Shown here: positions 30,084 to 39,526 of the stretch, in pieces
Position numbering within the stretch: position 1 is the stretch's first letter
Layout: each line of letters begins with the position of its first letter
From: Spiroplasma tabanidicola
GTDB taxonomy: Bacteria; Bacillota_I; Bacilli_A; Mycoplasmatales; Mycoplasmataceae
Assembly: GCF_009730595.1 (NCBI RefSeq)
Contig: NZ_CP046276.1
Location: 372,001-436,000, forward strand
Direction: 5' to 3'
Length of the DNA: 64,000 bases
Position numbers and translations under genes: made by a program
Notes under the pieces: model-generated
The model's database searches: none
What the model was told of the DNA's origin: nothing
Seen by the model: only the letters and a program-made list of their open reading frames with translations

Positions 30084-30794
30084 ATGAAGGATAATAATAA
30101 AATAAAAGTTATAAACAAAAAAGTCGATATTAAAAAAAGTATTGAAGAAATTGAAACAGGAACTTTTTATATAAATAAATGAAGAAAGTATTTTAAATTA
30201 ACACCTTATAAAATTGCAATCCTAGCAACAGTTTTAGCATTAAATATTGTTTTATCGGCTTTTAGTGCATTTGCACTAACTCCATTAGTGATTGGTGGGT
30301 TTTTAAGAGTCGAGATTAGTTTTTTAACATACATAATTGCTTGGAAATTAGTTAATGGTTTTTACTCATTGTTATTAGTTATTCCTGCGACGTGACTTAG
30401 ATATGTTGGAGTTGATCCAAATGCAGAACCAATTGGATTATTAACTATGAACTTAAGTGACTTATTTGCTTTATCTTTCTTTATTTTAGTTAGTAATTTA
30501 TTAAATATGAAAAAAGAACATACAGGAAAAATGAAAATATATATAAAATATATTTTTGCAGCAGTAGTAGTTTCTATTTCTACAGGTTTTTTTAATATTT
30601 TAATTAACTTTACATTTATTTTAGATATGTATAGCGAATATATGGGAGTAGAAGCAATTAAAGCACTTAAAACATACTCATTTGCAAGTGTATTGATATT
30701 TTTTAACTTTATTAAATATGTAACAAACTTTTGACTATTTTTAACTTTCTATGAAACTATTAATATAATTTATAAAAAAAGTATATTTTCTTAA
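30084..30794 (+). CDS. ECF transporter S-component-like membrane protein
   Basis: 236 aa. After a charged 45-residue N-terminus come about six hydrophobic helices. The stretch FALTPLVIGGFLRVEISFLTY followed by WKLVNGFYSLLLVIPATWLRY is the kind of first-loop sequence seen in S components of energy-coupling factor vitamin transporters. The substrate cannot be told. A second S-component-like gene follows in the same direction 84 nt downstream. TGA is Trp in NKWRK, ATWLR and NFWLF. Confidence 0.6.
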
Positions 30795-30878
30795 TTTTTC
30801 TTATTTATAAATGTTATAATTTAAAAGTAATTATAAAAGTTATAATTTAGAAAAATTATAACATAGAAGGAAAAAACC

Positions 30879-31727
30879 ATGGAAGATAAAAAAGAACAAC
30901 ATGTTATACCTGAACATAAAGAAGATGGTAAAAAACATGATCATTATCATGGAGAACACCATTTCGATGGGCAAGGTAATCATGATGATATTTTAGATGA
31001 AGATTTTAATATAAAAAATAGTATCTATACATCTAAAAGAAATTTAATTTTTAGAACAGCTGCTGCTGGTACATTTTTAGCTTTAGCTGCTATTGGAAGT
31101 GCAATTGATATGTTTGGTGAAAGATTTTTCAAATTACCATTAAATGAAATAATTTTATCAATTAGATATTTTGATATTTTGATTATTTGTTTATCTATTG
31201 CAAGCATAGGGCCTGTTTTTTCTAGTTTTATTGGAGTTATAATGCCATGAATTCACATGTTAATGGATGGAGATCATCCGCCATTAACTCACGTTGTTGA
31301 TTCATTTGGATATTTCTCAGTTGTTTGAATTTTATGATTCTTCTACTATGTAGTATTTAGAAATTCATACATTCACAAAGATAAAAATAGAAAAAAAGAT
31401 TTGTTTAAAAGATATATGCCATTAGTTGGATTTATACCTGTGTCAGTAATTGTATATACAGCTTTTACAATTTTAATAATATTTATAACAGACCAAAGTG
31501 GACATCACCATGATGATCATGACGAAAGTATTATTAATAAAATTATTAGTTATCATGAAAAACATGAACACGAAGCTCAAGGAGATGAATGAGATTTATT
31601 TAAAGAAAAAGCTGTTATTTATTCATTTACTATCGCAGGATTTGAGTTAGTTAGATTTTCTATATGTGGAGCGTTGTTTGTAATCTTAGAACCACAAATG
31701 AAAAAAATTAATCATAGATATAGATAA
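30879..31727 (+). CDS. His-rich six-helix membrane protein, S-component-like
   Basis: 282 aa. The N-terminus has many His, Asp and Glu (HDHYHGEHHFDGQGNHDD, residues about 20-37), and a second cluster lies in a loop (QSGHHHDDHDES, about 205-216; then HEKHEHEAQGDE). About six hydrophobic helices carry PWIHMLMDGDHPPLTHVVDS between helices 3 and 4. The topology resembles ECF S components, and the His/Asp clusters suggest binding of a divalent metal such as Ni, Co or Zn. Both points are inference. It has its own AGAAGG site and ends at a terminator. Confidence 0.6.
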
Positions 31728-31770
31728 AAATCTCTCTTTATTTTTTCTTAAAATGGAAAAGAGATTTTTT
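31726..31770 (+). terminator. Intrinsic terminator after the His-rich gene
   Basis: AAAAATCTCT / AGAGATTTTT stem with a long loop and a nine-base T-run. Confidence 0.7.
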
Positions 31771-31834
31771 TTTGATAAAATCAAAGTGTAGTTAAATTTC
31801 TTTATTAATTACAAGAAATTGGAGGAAATAATTT

Positions 31835-32863
31835 ATGGGGAAAAAACCATTATATGTTTCATTAGATTTAGGTACAGCATACACACTTGTTTATATTTCA
31901 GGACAGGGAATTGTGTACAATGAACCATCGATAGTAGCATATAAAATAGCAGAAAATAAAATAGTAGCAGTTGGAGAAGAAGCTTATAAAATGATAGGTA
32001 AGGCCAACAAAAATTTAAGAATTGTTAGACCAATGGTTGATGGAGTTATTACAGATATTAAAGCAACTCAATCACAATTGAATCACATTTTTGCTAGATT
32101 AAGATTAACAAAAGCTTTACAAGGTTCGGTGATTCTTATGGCATGTCCATCAGTAATTACAGAATTAGAAAAAAATGCTCTTAGAAAAATAGCAACAAAT
32201 TTAGGAGCGGCACATGTTTTTGTTGAAGAAGAAGTAAAAATGGCGGCACTTGGTGGAGGAGTTAATATTAACTCACCAACAGGGCAATTAGTAATTGATA
32301 TGGGTGGAGGAACATCTGATGTTGCAGTTATTGCATCAGGAGATATAGTTTCATCAAAATCAATTAAAGTGGCTGGAAATACTTTGAATGAAGAAATTTT
32401 AAAATTTATTAGAGCACAATATGGAATGGAAGTTGGAATCAAAACTGCTGAAACAGTTAAAATTCAAATGGGTTCATTAGCTAAATATCCTGATGAAAGA
32501 TCTATGAAAGTTTATGGACGTGACGTTGTTTCAGGATTACCAAGAGAAATTGAAATCACTCCTCCAGAAATTAGAGAAGTATTAAAAGTTCCATTATCAA
32601 AAATTATAGATTTAACAGTTAGAGTATTAGAAGAAACTCCCCCAGAATTAGCTGGTGATATTTTCAGAAATGGTATTGTTTTATGTGGAGGAACAGCTTT
32701 AATAAAAGGTATTGATAAATATTTTGGAGATACTTTACAATTACCAGTAAAAGTTGGTGAACAACCATTATTAGCGGTTATTAATGGAACAAGAAAATAT
32801 GAAGAAGATATTTATGACAAATTAAGAGAGATGTTATATAAGCCTAAAAACCAAGAGTTTTAA
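31835..32863 (+). CDS. mreB: MreB actin-like cytoskeletal protein
   Basis: 342 aa bacterial actin. Nucleotide-site motifs: DLGTAYTLVY (residues 11-20; most MreB have DLGTANTLVY), VIDMGGGTSDVAVIA, and IVLCGGTALIKG. Residue patterns EEEVKMAALGGG match the actin hinge region. Spiroplasma encode several MreB paralogues that, with fibril protein, shape the helical cell and drive swimming. This copy stands alone; I cannot tell which paralogue it is. The ribosome binding site is GGAGGA. Its terminator has been split by an IS immediately downstream. Confidence 0.95.
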   Translation: MGKKPLYVSLDLGTAYTLVYISGQGIVYNEPSIVAYKIAENKIVAVGEEAYKMIGKANKNLRIVRPMVDGVITDIKATQSQLNHIFARLRLTKALQGSVILMACPSVITELEKNALRKIATNLGAAHVFVEEEVKMAALGGGVNINSPTGQLVIDMGGGTSDVAVIASGDIVSSKSIKVAGNTLNEEILKFIRAQYGMEVGIKTAETVKIQMGSLAKYPDERSMKVYGRDVVSGLPREIEITPPEIREVLKVPLSKIIDLTVRVLEETPPELAGDIFRNGIVLCGGTALIKGIDKYFGDTLQLPVKVGEQPLLAVINGTRKYEEDIYDKLREMLYKPKNQEF

Positions 32864-32881
32864 CAAAAAAACCTATTAAAT
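32864..32881 (+). terminator. Left half of the mreB terminator, cut by an IS
   Basis: CAAAAAAACCTATTAAAT. Joined to AGGTTTTTTTG at 34149-34159, it gives ACCTATTAAATAGGT flanked by A7 and T7, a perfect intrinsic terminator. The IS at 32882-34144 separates the halves. AAAT (32878-32881) is the left copy of the target duplication. Confidence 0.85.
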
Positions 32882-34144
32882 TGAACATCTAAAATAAAAT
32901 TGACAGTAAAAAAGTACTTTTATTGTTAAAATTTTATTGAGAGGTGTTCTTTTTATATGGCAAAACAATAATCAAAAAACGAAAAAATTAAAATTATTGA
33001 AGAGTCTAAAAAAATTGGAATAACAGATGCTACATTAAAATATGATGTTAGCACAAGTACAGTCAAAAGATGAAAATCAGAAATTAAAACTAAAGGTGAA
33101 GGCGCTCTTGAATGAGGGAACGGAATCAAAACAAAAGGAAATATTAAGAAATTTAAATCTCATGATTGAATTTTTAAAGACCCTGACGATATGACAACAG
33201 AAGAATTAAGAGAAGCTTTAAAATTGGAGCGAGCTCTAAAAAAGCATTTGGCGAAGACAACTAAAGAAAAGTACTTCGCCATTTTTAAATACTCAAAAAA
33301 GTTTACTTTGTCATTAGTTTGTAAAGATTTAAGCATTTCAATATTTGGTTATTTAAAATGACTAAAAAATTGAAAACCTATGAATAAAAACTATAATCGA
33401 ATTCTTGCTATAAAAATTAAATTTATTTTCTATTTATTTAAAGAACGTTTTGGTTACAACATGATAACTCTACTTTTAAACAAATATTTTAATCAAAACT
33501 TAAAACCATGAGTAGTTTATAGATATATGAAAATCAATAATTTAAAAGCAGTTCGCAAAAAAAGAGTACTTAAATATGATAAATCTGGTCCTTTGAGATA
33601 TGAAAACTTATTGAAAAGGAACTTCAATGCAGATTGTTTAAATTAAAAATGAGTTACAGATGTTAGTTATATAAAGACAGCATCAGGAAATGCATATTTA
33701 TTTGTTATAAAAGATTTATATAATTCAGAAATTGTTGCTTGAAAATTATCTAACAGTCCTAATGGTAAATTATGTTATACAAACCTTATCTCTGCAATCA
33801 AAAAGAGAGGCACTCCTAATATTATTAATTCTGATCAAGGTAGTCCTTATACCAATGAAACTTGAAAAAGTTTATGTGATGAAAACAAGATAAGTATATC
33901 CATGTCAAAAAGAGGTAACTCTCTTGATAACGGAGCGTGCGAATCTTTTTTTGGAACAATAAAAAATGAATGTATTTATACTTATAAAATAAAAGAATTA
34001 AACTTTTCAAATATCTATACAATAATTTCAGATTATATTGATTTTTATAATTATGTTAGACCTATGTTGAAACATAAAAAATCTCCATACGAAATTCGTA
34101 TGGAGAAAGTACCTTTTTAATGTCAATTTTAATTAACAAGTTCA
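32882..34144 (+). mobile_element. IS3-type element, copy 1 (in mreB terminator)
   Basis: 1263 bp, bounded by imperfect inverted repeats (TGAACATCT...AAAATTGACA at the left, TGTCAATTTT...AAGTTCA at the right) and a 4-bp direct repeat AAAT (32878-32881 and 34145-34148). It carries one transposase frame. The second copy at 50013-51274 is almost identical over the first 75 bp and less so in the coding part. The insertion splits the mreB terminator at its centre. Confidence 0.93.
32957..34120 (+). pseudogene. Fused IS3-type transposase, two nonsense codons
   Basis: 387 codons in a single frame covering what other IS3 elements split into orfA and orfB. HTH sequence (EESKKIGITDATLKYDVSTSTVKRW) is followed by the DDE domain: KWVTDVSYIKTASG (first Asp), NSDQGSPYTN (second Asp), and GNSLDNGACESFFGTIKNE (Glu). 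Codon 5 is TAA where copy 2 has TGA (Trp), and codon 230 (33644) is TAA where copy 2 has GAA. It therefore cannot make the full protein unless stops are read through. Confidence 0.88.
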
Positions 34145-34160
34145 AAATAGGTTTTTTTGT
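34145..34160 (+). terminator. Right half of the split mreB terminator
   Basis: AAATAGGTTTTTTTG. AAAT is the right copy of the duplicated target; AGG plus the T-run complete the original hairpin. Confidence 0.85.
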
Positions 34161-34172
34161 TTATATAATTTT

Positions 34173-34200
34173 AATAAAAAAAGAATAAAATTATTCTTTT
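34173..34200 (-). terminator. Hairpin at the 3' end of the ferredoxin gene
   Basis: AAAAGAATAA/TTATTCTTTT stem overlapping the ferredoxin stop codon, followed on the minus strand by a T-rich stretch. Confidence 0.6.
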
Positions 34201-34373
34201 CCTATTTTAATAGCCCCTGTAGGACAAACCATTTGACAAGTTTTTAATTCTTTATCATTTTCTTTTGCTTCAGCCAGTCCATCTTCATCCATAAATAAGA
34301 TGTCATCTTCATCAATATTTACACAAGCTTCGCAACCAATGCAAAGAGTTTTATCTACTCAAGTTTTTTTCAT
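34191..34373 (-). CDS. Small 4Fe-4S ferredoxin
   Basis: 60 aa. Cysteines are arranged CIGCEAC (residues 12-18) and CQMVCP near residue 46, giving the ligands for one [4Fe-4S] cluster as in Bacillus-type ferredoxins. The middle is acidic (NIDEDDILFMDEDG). The start MKKTWVDKTLC uses a TGA-coded Trp at codon 5. AGGAGAGA precedes it. Ferredoxin could supply electrons to IspG, whose gene is 10.5 kb away; that pairing is inference. Confidence 0.88.
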
Positions 34374-34459
34374 TTTATCTCTCCTATTATTTTTATAATA
34401 ACAAAAATATTAAAAACTGTTTAATTAATTTATAATTATATAGATTGGGGATTAAATAT

Positions 34460-35137
34460 ATGGCCGATATTTCAAGAATGGAGCGAAATAAAGAACTCCA
34501 TAACAAAATAAGATTAGAAATTGCTCAAAAAAAACAAAAACAAGATGAAAAATCTTTAATTTATACCACTTTTGAAAGACTTAAATTAATTGATGGTGAG
34601 TATTTTAAAGAAAAATTAGACTATTTTGATAAAAAACATCAAATTGAAAAACCTTATCTTGATAAAGATAAAAGTAATAGTTTAATATCAGAAGATATAC
34701 GATTTCAGATAAAAAGAGAAATTGCAGAACTTAAGAAAATAAAACCAATTGATTATGATAAAAAACCTCAAAAAACAGAAATGAATGAAGAAATTGAAAT
34801 TAAAAGTGCCAAGTTTTTAAAATATTATAATAATTTAGTAGCAAATGAAAAAGTTTTTTATGATAATATTGAAAAGTTTAAAGTAAAACAAAAAATTTTA
34901 AAAGATCCATCGCATGATATCTCAATGACAACAGTTCAACAAGTTAGAAATAGTGATACTAGAAGCACAAATATAATGATAAAATCTGTTGAAGATAGAC
35001 TTGAGGCTGGACAAAAAACTTTAAATAAAGTATGAGCTACATATGACAAAAAAAGAAGATTTAAAAATATAACCTGATTTTTTATTGTTTTAATACTTAT
35101 GATGATAATTGCTCTTATTATTCCATTTTTTTTATAG
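34460..35137 (+). CDS. Tail-anchored protein of unknown function
   Basis: 225 aa. Residues 1-200 are charged and mostly helical (MADISRMERNKELHNKIRLE), without recognised domains. A single hydrophobic helix ends the protein (about 203-225), so it is likely anchored by its tail with the bulk in the cytoplasm. The GGGGA site places the start at 34460, not the upstream TTG at 34445. It begins a run with cmk (9-nt gap), der, gpsA and hup. Confidence 0.6.
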
Positions 35138-35146
35138 GAGAAGTAT

Positions 35147-35824
35147 ATGAATTTAAAAATAAATATTGCAGTAGATGGAACAGCAAGTAGTGGTAAAAGC
35201 TCTGTTATGATGGTTGTTGCAAAAGATTTAGGATTTCATTTTATCGATACTGGTTTAATGTATCGAGCATATACAAAAATGTGCTTGGATAATAAAGTTG
35301 ATTTTAATAACAATGTTAAAATTATCGAACAGTTAAAAAACTTTGATTTTCATTATCGAGAAGGAAATCAAATTTATGTAGGAAATAAAAATTATACAAA
35401 ATATTTATCAGATTATGATGTGGTTGAAAATATAAAATATATTGCAACTTTATTAGAAGTAAGAAATAAAATGGTTGATTTACAAAGAAAAATGGCAATC
35501 AATGGAAATAAAATTATGGTAGGAAGAGACATTACTACCGTTGTTTTACCAAATGCTGAATTAAAAATTTATTTTGATTGTTCTGCAGAAACTAGAGCAA
35601 AAAGAAGAGTTAAACAAAATGAAGAAAATAATATTTATCCAAATGATTATGAAGATATTTTAAGACAAATAATTCAAAGAGATGAGTCTGATAAAAATAG
35701 GAAAGAAAGTCCGCTAATGATTGCAAAAGATGCATGAGTGATTGATACAAGTGATTTAACATTTGATCAAGTGGTAGAAAAAGTAAAAACAAAAGTATTA
35801 TCATTTATTAATCAGGAGGAATAA
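35147..35824 (+). CDS. cmk: Cytidylate kinase
   Basis: 225 aa P-loop kinase that phosphorylates CMP and dCMP. Walker A region: [14 protein letters not shown]; substrate loops [13 protein letters not shown] and [20 protein letters not shown]; lid [16 protein letters not shown] at 35735 is Trp, extending the protein 29 codons. The end overlaps the der ribosome binding site (CAGGAGG), showing tight coupling, as in many Firmicutes. Confidence 0.94.
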
Positions 35825-35828
35825 ATTT

Positions 35829-37139
35829 ATGTCAAGAAAAGGAATAGTTGCAATTGTTGGAAGACCTAATGTGGGAAAATCAACACTATTCAATCGAATT
35901 ATTAAAGAGAAAAAAGCAATTGTAGAAGACCGTCCTGGCGTTACTAGAGATAGAATGTATGGTAATGCAGAATGATTAACTAGACCTTTTATTGTTGTAG
36001 ATACTGGTGGTATTACTCTTGAAGATAGTATGTTTGCAAAAGAAATTAAAATGCAAGCAGAAATAGCAATGAAAGAAGCAGATGTTATTATCTTTCTTTT
36101 AAACTTTAAAGAAGGAATAACTCTCGAAGATGAAGCTGTTGCAAAATTACTATATAAAACTAATAAACCAATAATTCTAGCAATAAATAAATATGATAAA
36201 AAAGAAAAATATGATGAATCTTATTCTTATATGTCATTAGGATTTGGAGAGCCCTTTTTAGTATCTTCTTCACATGGAATTGGTACAGGAGATTTATTAG
36301 ATAAGGTGATTGAACAATTACCTAAATTTAATGATGAAAATCTAGAAGCAGAAACTAAATTAGCAATTGTTGGTAAACCAAATGTGGGTAAATCAAGTAT
36401 TGTTAATGCTTTGGTTGGAGAAAATAGAATGATTGTTTCTGAAATTGCAGGAACAACAATTGATAGTGTTGATACAAAAATTAAGTATAATAATTCTGAA
36501 TATACTTTAATTGATACAGCGGGTTTAAGAAAAAAAGGAAAAATTTATGAGACCTTAGAAAAGTATAGTTATTTACGTTCATTAACTTCTATTAATAAAG
36601 CAGATATTGTACTATTAGTTTTAGATTCAAGTACCCCAATTAGTGATCATGACACTAATATAGGAGGTTTTGCTTTTGATGAACATAAACCAATTATTAT
36701 TGTTGGAAATAAATGAGATATTGTAGAAAAAGTTACAAACACAATGATTAAAAAAGAAGAAGAAATTAGAGCATACTTTAAATATCTAAATTATGCTTCA
36801 ATATTGTTTGTATCCGCAAAAGAAAATAAGAGAGTAAATAAAATTTTTGATGCAGTTGATTTAATTAAAAAAAATCTTAAAAAAAGAATTAGAACAAGTA
36901 TATTAAATGAAATCTTTAATAAAGCTCAATTAATTAATCCTTCACCAAATCATAATGGAGGAAGGTTGAAAATTTATTACGCTTCTCAAGTAGAGGCTTA
37001 TTTACCTACATTTGTATTATTTGTAAATAATCCAAGTTATTTACATTTTTCCTACAAAAGATTTTTAGAAAACCAAATAAGAACACAATTTGATTTTAGT
37101 GGTGTTCCAATAACTTTAATTTTTAGAGAAAGGAAATAA
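35829..37139 (+). CDS. der: Ribosome biogenesis GTPase Der
   Basis: 436 aa with two tandem GTPase domains: [14 protein letters not shown] at the N-terminus and [16 protein letters not shown] at about residue 180, each with its own DxxG (DTGGIT, DTAGLR) and NKxD motif (NKYD, NKWD). A KH-like domain ends the protein. It matures the 50S subunit. TGA codes Trp at AEWLTR and NKWDIV. Confidence 0.95.
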
Positions 37140-37143
37140 TAAA

Positions 37144-38148
37144 ATGAAAAAAATAAATGTTGCAATAATTGGTACAGGCGCTTATGGAACGGTTTTGGCA
37201 AATGTTTTAGCAGATAATGGACATGATGTAGTTATGTATGGAATTGAAAGGATACAAGTTGAAGATATAAATAACAATCATTTAAATACAAGATTTTTTC
37301 AAGACCTAATAATAAATAGTAATATAAAAGCTACAACAGATATAGCAGAGGCTATGGAAAATGCACAAGTTGTAATCCTTTCAACACCAACTTTTGCGAT
37401 TGAAAATGCTGTGGATAACATTATTAAATATGGAAAACGGGAAATGCATGTAATAAATGTTGCTAAAGGATTGGATGAAAACAACTTGAATGTTTTAAGT
37501 AAATTCATTGTAAATAAACTAACCGGAACTGGAGTTATGAAATCTTTTGGAGCGATTTATGGTCCATCTGTTGCAATTGAAGTTATTATGAGGAAACCAA
37601 CTTGTGTAATGAGCTGTAATGAAGATATAAAAACTGCTGAATATATTGCCGAGTTATTTACTAATGATTATTTTATTGTTAAACCAACTAGAGACATCAT
37701 TGGGTGTGAAATTGCTGCAGCATTAAAAAATACCGTGGCTATTGCAAGCGGTTTATTATTTGGATTTAATGCAGCAGACAATGCTAAGGCTTCACTTATA
37801 ACAATTGGTAACGCTGAAATTTATAACATAGCAAAAGAATATGGTGCAAAAATTGAAACATTTATGAACTTTGCTACTTTAGGGGATTTAATACTAACTG
37901 CCAGTTCTATTAAATCAAGAAATTTTTCATTAGGTGTTCAAATAGCTCAAAAAGATGATGCTTCTGCTGTTTTAAAGTACCATAAAAACACAGTTGAAGG
38001 TGTAAAAACTTGTGAAATAGCCTATAAAATCGTTAAAAAACTTAAAATTTCTTCTCCATTATTTGAAATAATGTACAAAATACTATACAATAAGGGTAAG
38101 CCTAGTGTGCTAATAAATGATTTTTTCAAGCATGCAAAGGTAGTATAG
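37144..38148 (+). CDS. gpsA: Glycerol-3-phosphate dehydrogenase (NAD(P)+)
   Basis: 334 aa. Rossmann motif IIGTGAYGTVLANVLADNG at residues 7-25; catalytic region CEIAAALKNTVAIASG; C-terminal NTVEGVKTCEIAYKI. It makes glycerol-3-phosphate for lipid synthesis from dihydroxyacetone phosphate. The gap after der is four bases, so it is in the same operon. Note NIAKEYGAKIETFMNFATLGDLILTA as the usual substrate loop. Confidence 0.94.
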   Translation: MKKINVAIIGTGAYGTVLANVLADNGHDVVMYGIERIQVEDINNNHLNTRFFQDLIINSNIKATTDIAEAMENAQVVILSTPTFAIENAVDNIIKYGKREMHVINVAKGLDENNLNVLSKFIVNKLTGTGVMKSFGAIYGPSVAIEVIMRKPTCVMSCNEDIKTAEYIAELFTNDYFIVKPTRDIIGCEIAAALKNTVAIASGLLFGFNAADNAKASLITIGNAEIYNIAKEYGAKIETFMNFATLGDLILTASSIKSRNFSLGVQIAQKDDASAVLKYHKNTVEGVKTCEIAYKIVKKLKISSPLFEIMYKILYNKGKPSVLINDFFKHAKVV

Positions 38149-38168
38149 ATATAAGGGGTAGGTAAAAC

Positions 38169-38447
38169 ATGACAAAAAAAGAATTGTCTGATAAATTAGC
38201 TTCAGAATTTAATCATTCAAAAGCTGATGGAGAAAAAATGGTTAATTTCATTTTTGATTCAATCACTAGTAGTTTAATTAAAGGTGAAGAAGTCGCTATT
38301 GCCGGATTTGGAAAATTCGCTACTGCAGATCGTGCTGCAAGAGAAGGTGTTAATCCTTCAACAGGAGAAAAAATCAAAATTGAAGCAACAACTGTTGCTA
38401 AATTCAAAGTTGCAAAACAACTTAAAGAAGCAGTAGCTAAAAAATAA
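38169..38447 (+). CDS. hup: HU-type DNA-binding protein
   Basis: 92 aa nucleoid protein. The HU/IHF arm sequence is clear: GFGKFATADRAAREGVNPSTGEKIKIEATTVAKFK. The start lies 20 nt after gpsA with GGGGTAGG upstream. A strong terminator follows. Confidence 0.95.
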   Translation: MTKKELSDKLASEFNHSKADGEKMVNFIFDSITSSLIKGEEVAIAGFGKFATADRAAREGVNPSTGEKIKIEATTVAKFKVAKQLKEAVAKK

Positions 38448-38461
38448 TTAGTTACAATTTG

Positions 38462-38500
38462 GTAAGAGTTGCTTGGTAACTCTTATTTTTTTTTTTTTTT
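38462..38500 (+). terminator. Intrinsic terminator after hup
   Basis: AAGAGTT / AACTCTT stem with a GCTTGGT-type loop and a 15-base T-run; dnaD follows directly with GGAGGGG. Confidence 0.88.
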
Positions 38501-38511
38501 GCGGAGGGGTT

Positions 38512-39066
38512 ATGTTTGATCTATTTAAAAGGGGAATTATTAATAAAAAAAGCCTACTTATATTAAACTACTCAAAATTTAGTATCAATGAAAATCAGTT
38601 AGCAATACTTTTAATTATTATGGAGTTATCAAATGAAGAACAAAAAAATTTTACTCCATCTCAAATTGCAAAATATATGAATCTTGAAAAAGATGTTATT
38701 GAGCAAGAAATTAGTAAATTATTAGTCGATGGATTAATTACAATTGAACAAAATGGTAAAAAATCAATATTAGATTTATCGCCGCTTTTTAATAAGATCA
38801 TCGTTAGTTTAGAAGAACAAAACTCAGGTTTGGCAAAAGATATGAAATATTCATTTATTGAGCAAATGTTAAGAATCAATCTTACTCAAGAAAATATAGA
38901 TTTAATAATTGAATATATGAATAAAGGTCTTTCTAAACCTAAAATTTTATCAATAATCACAGAAAATAACATCAAGACTTTTGATGAATTAATTAATTAT
39001 CTAAATGAATATGTCAAAAAAACTAACAAGCTAAAAATTACTCGTTATAATTGATTAAACGATTAA
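38512..39066 (+). CDS. DnaD-like replication protein
   Basis: 184 aa. An N-terminal winged helix (ILLIIMELSNEEQKNFTPSQIAKYMN) is followed by a DnaD/DnaB2-type helical C-terminus (LTQENIDLIIEYMNKGLSKPKILSIITENN). DnaD loads the replicative helicase at primosome assembly in Firmicutes. The start ATG has a GGAGGGG site. The 3' end overlaps the convergent recU gene by 29 bp, with TGA (Trp) in the last five codons. Confidence 0.75.
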
Positions 39067-39526
39067 TATATTTAGTTAAATCTAAAACTAAATTATCAAA
39101 ATAAAGTTCAAAACTATTATTTTTAAATCACTCATAAGGAATTTTTTTAATTTTAAAATTAGATAATTGATTATAATTCACAGCAAAATAACTATCGTAG
39201 TCGTGAAAATATATTATCAAAAAAGCAATACCATTTAAATTGTTAATCAATTTGAGTTTTTCAAATTGATTTTTCTTTATATTTGCTAAATTAAAATCTG
39301 CTTTATTAGTTTCTTTGGCATCAAATTCTAGATAAATCCCATTATAAATACCTATATAATCACAAAAACTATTTTTTTCTAATTTTGCTTTTATTACATT
39401 ATTTTCAATGTTTATTATAGAATTATTTATTGGCACTTTTTGAATTAATAAACCTTTTTTTAGTAACGCATGTAAGCTATTATTTATAACTGTTTCTAAA
39501 TACATCCCTTTATTTTTTAGTATCAT
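39038..39526 (-). CDS. recU: Holliday junction resolvase RecU
   Basis: 162 aa. Nuclease core of the RecU family: NKGMYLETVINNS (Glu in the N-terminal helix), FCDYIGIYNGIYLEFDAKETNK (Asp, then Glu and Lys), and DFNLANIKKNQFEKL. It resolves Holliday junctions, partnering RecA in recombination. The start at 39526 (MILKNKG) follows a GGAG site; an earlier ATG at 39544 does not. TGA at 39128 (WFKNN) is Trp. It overlaps dnaD on the opposite strand. Confidence 0.88.
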
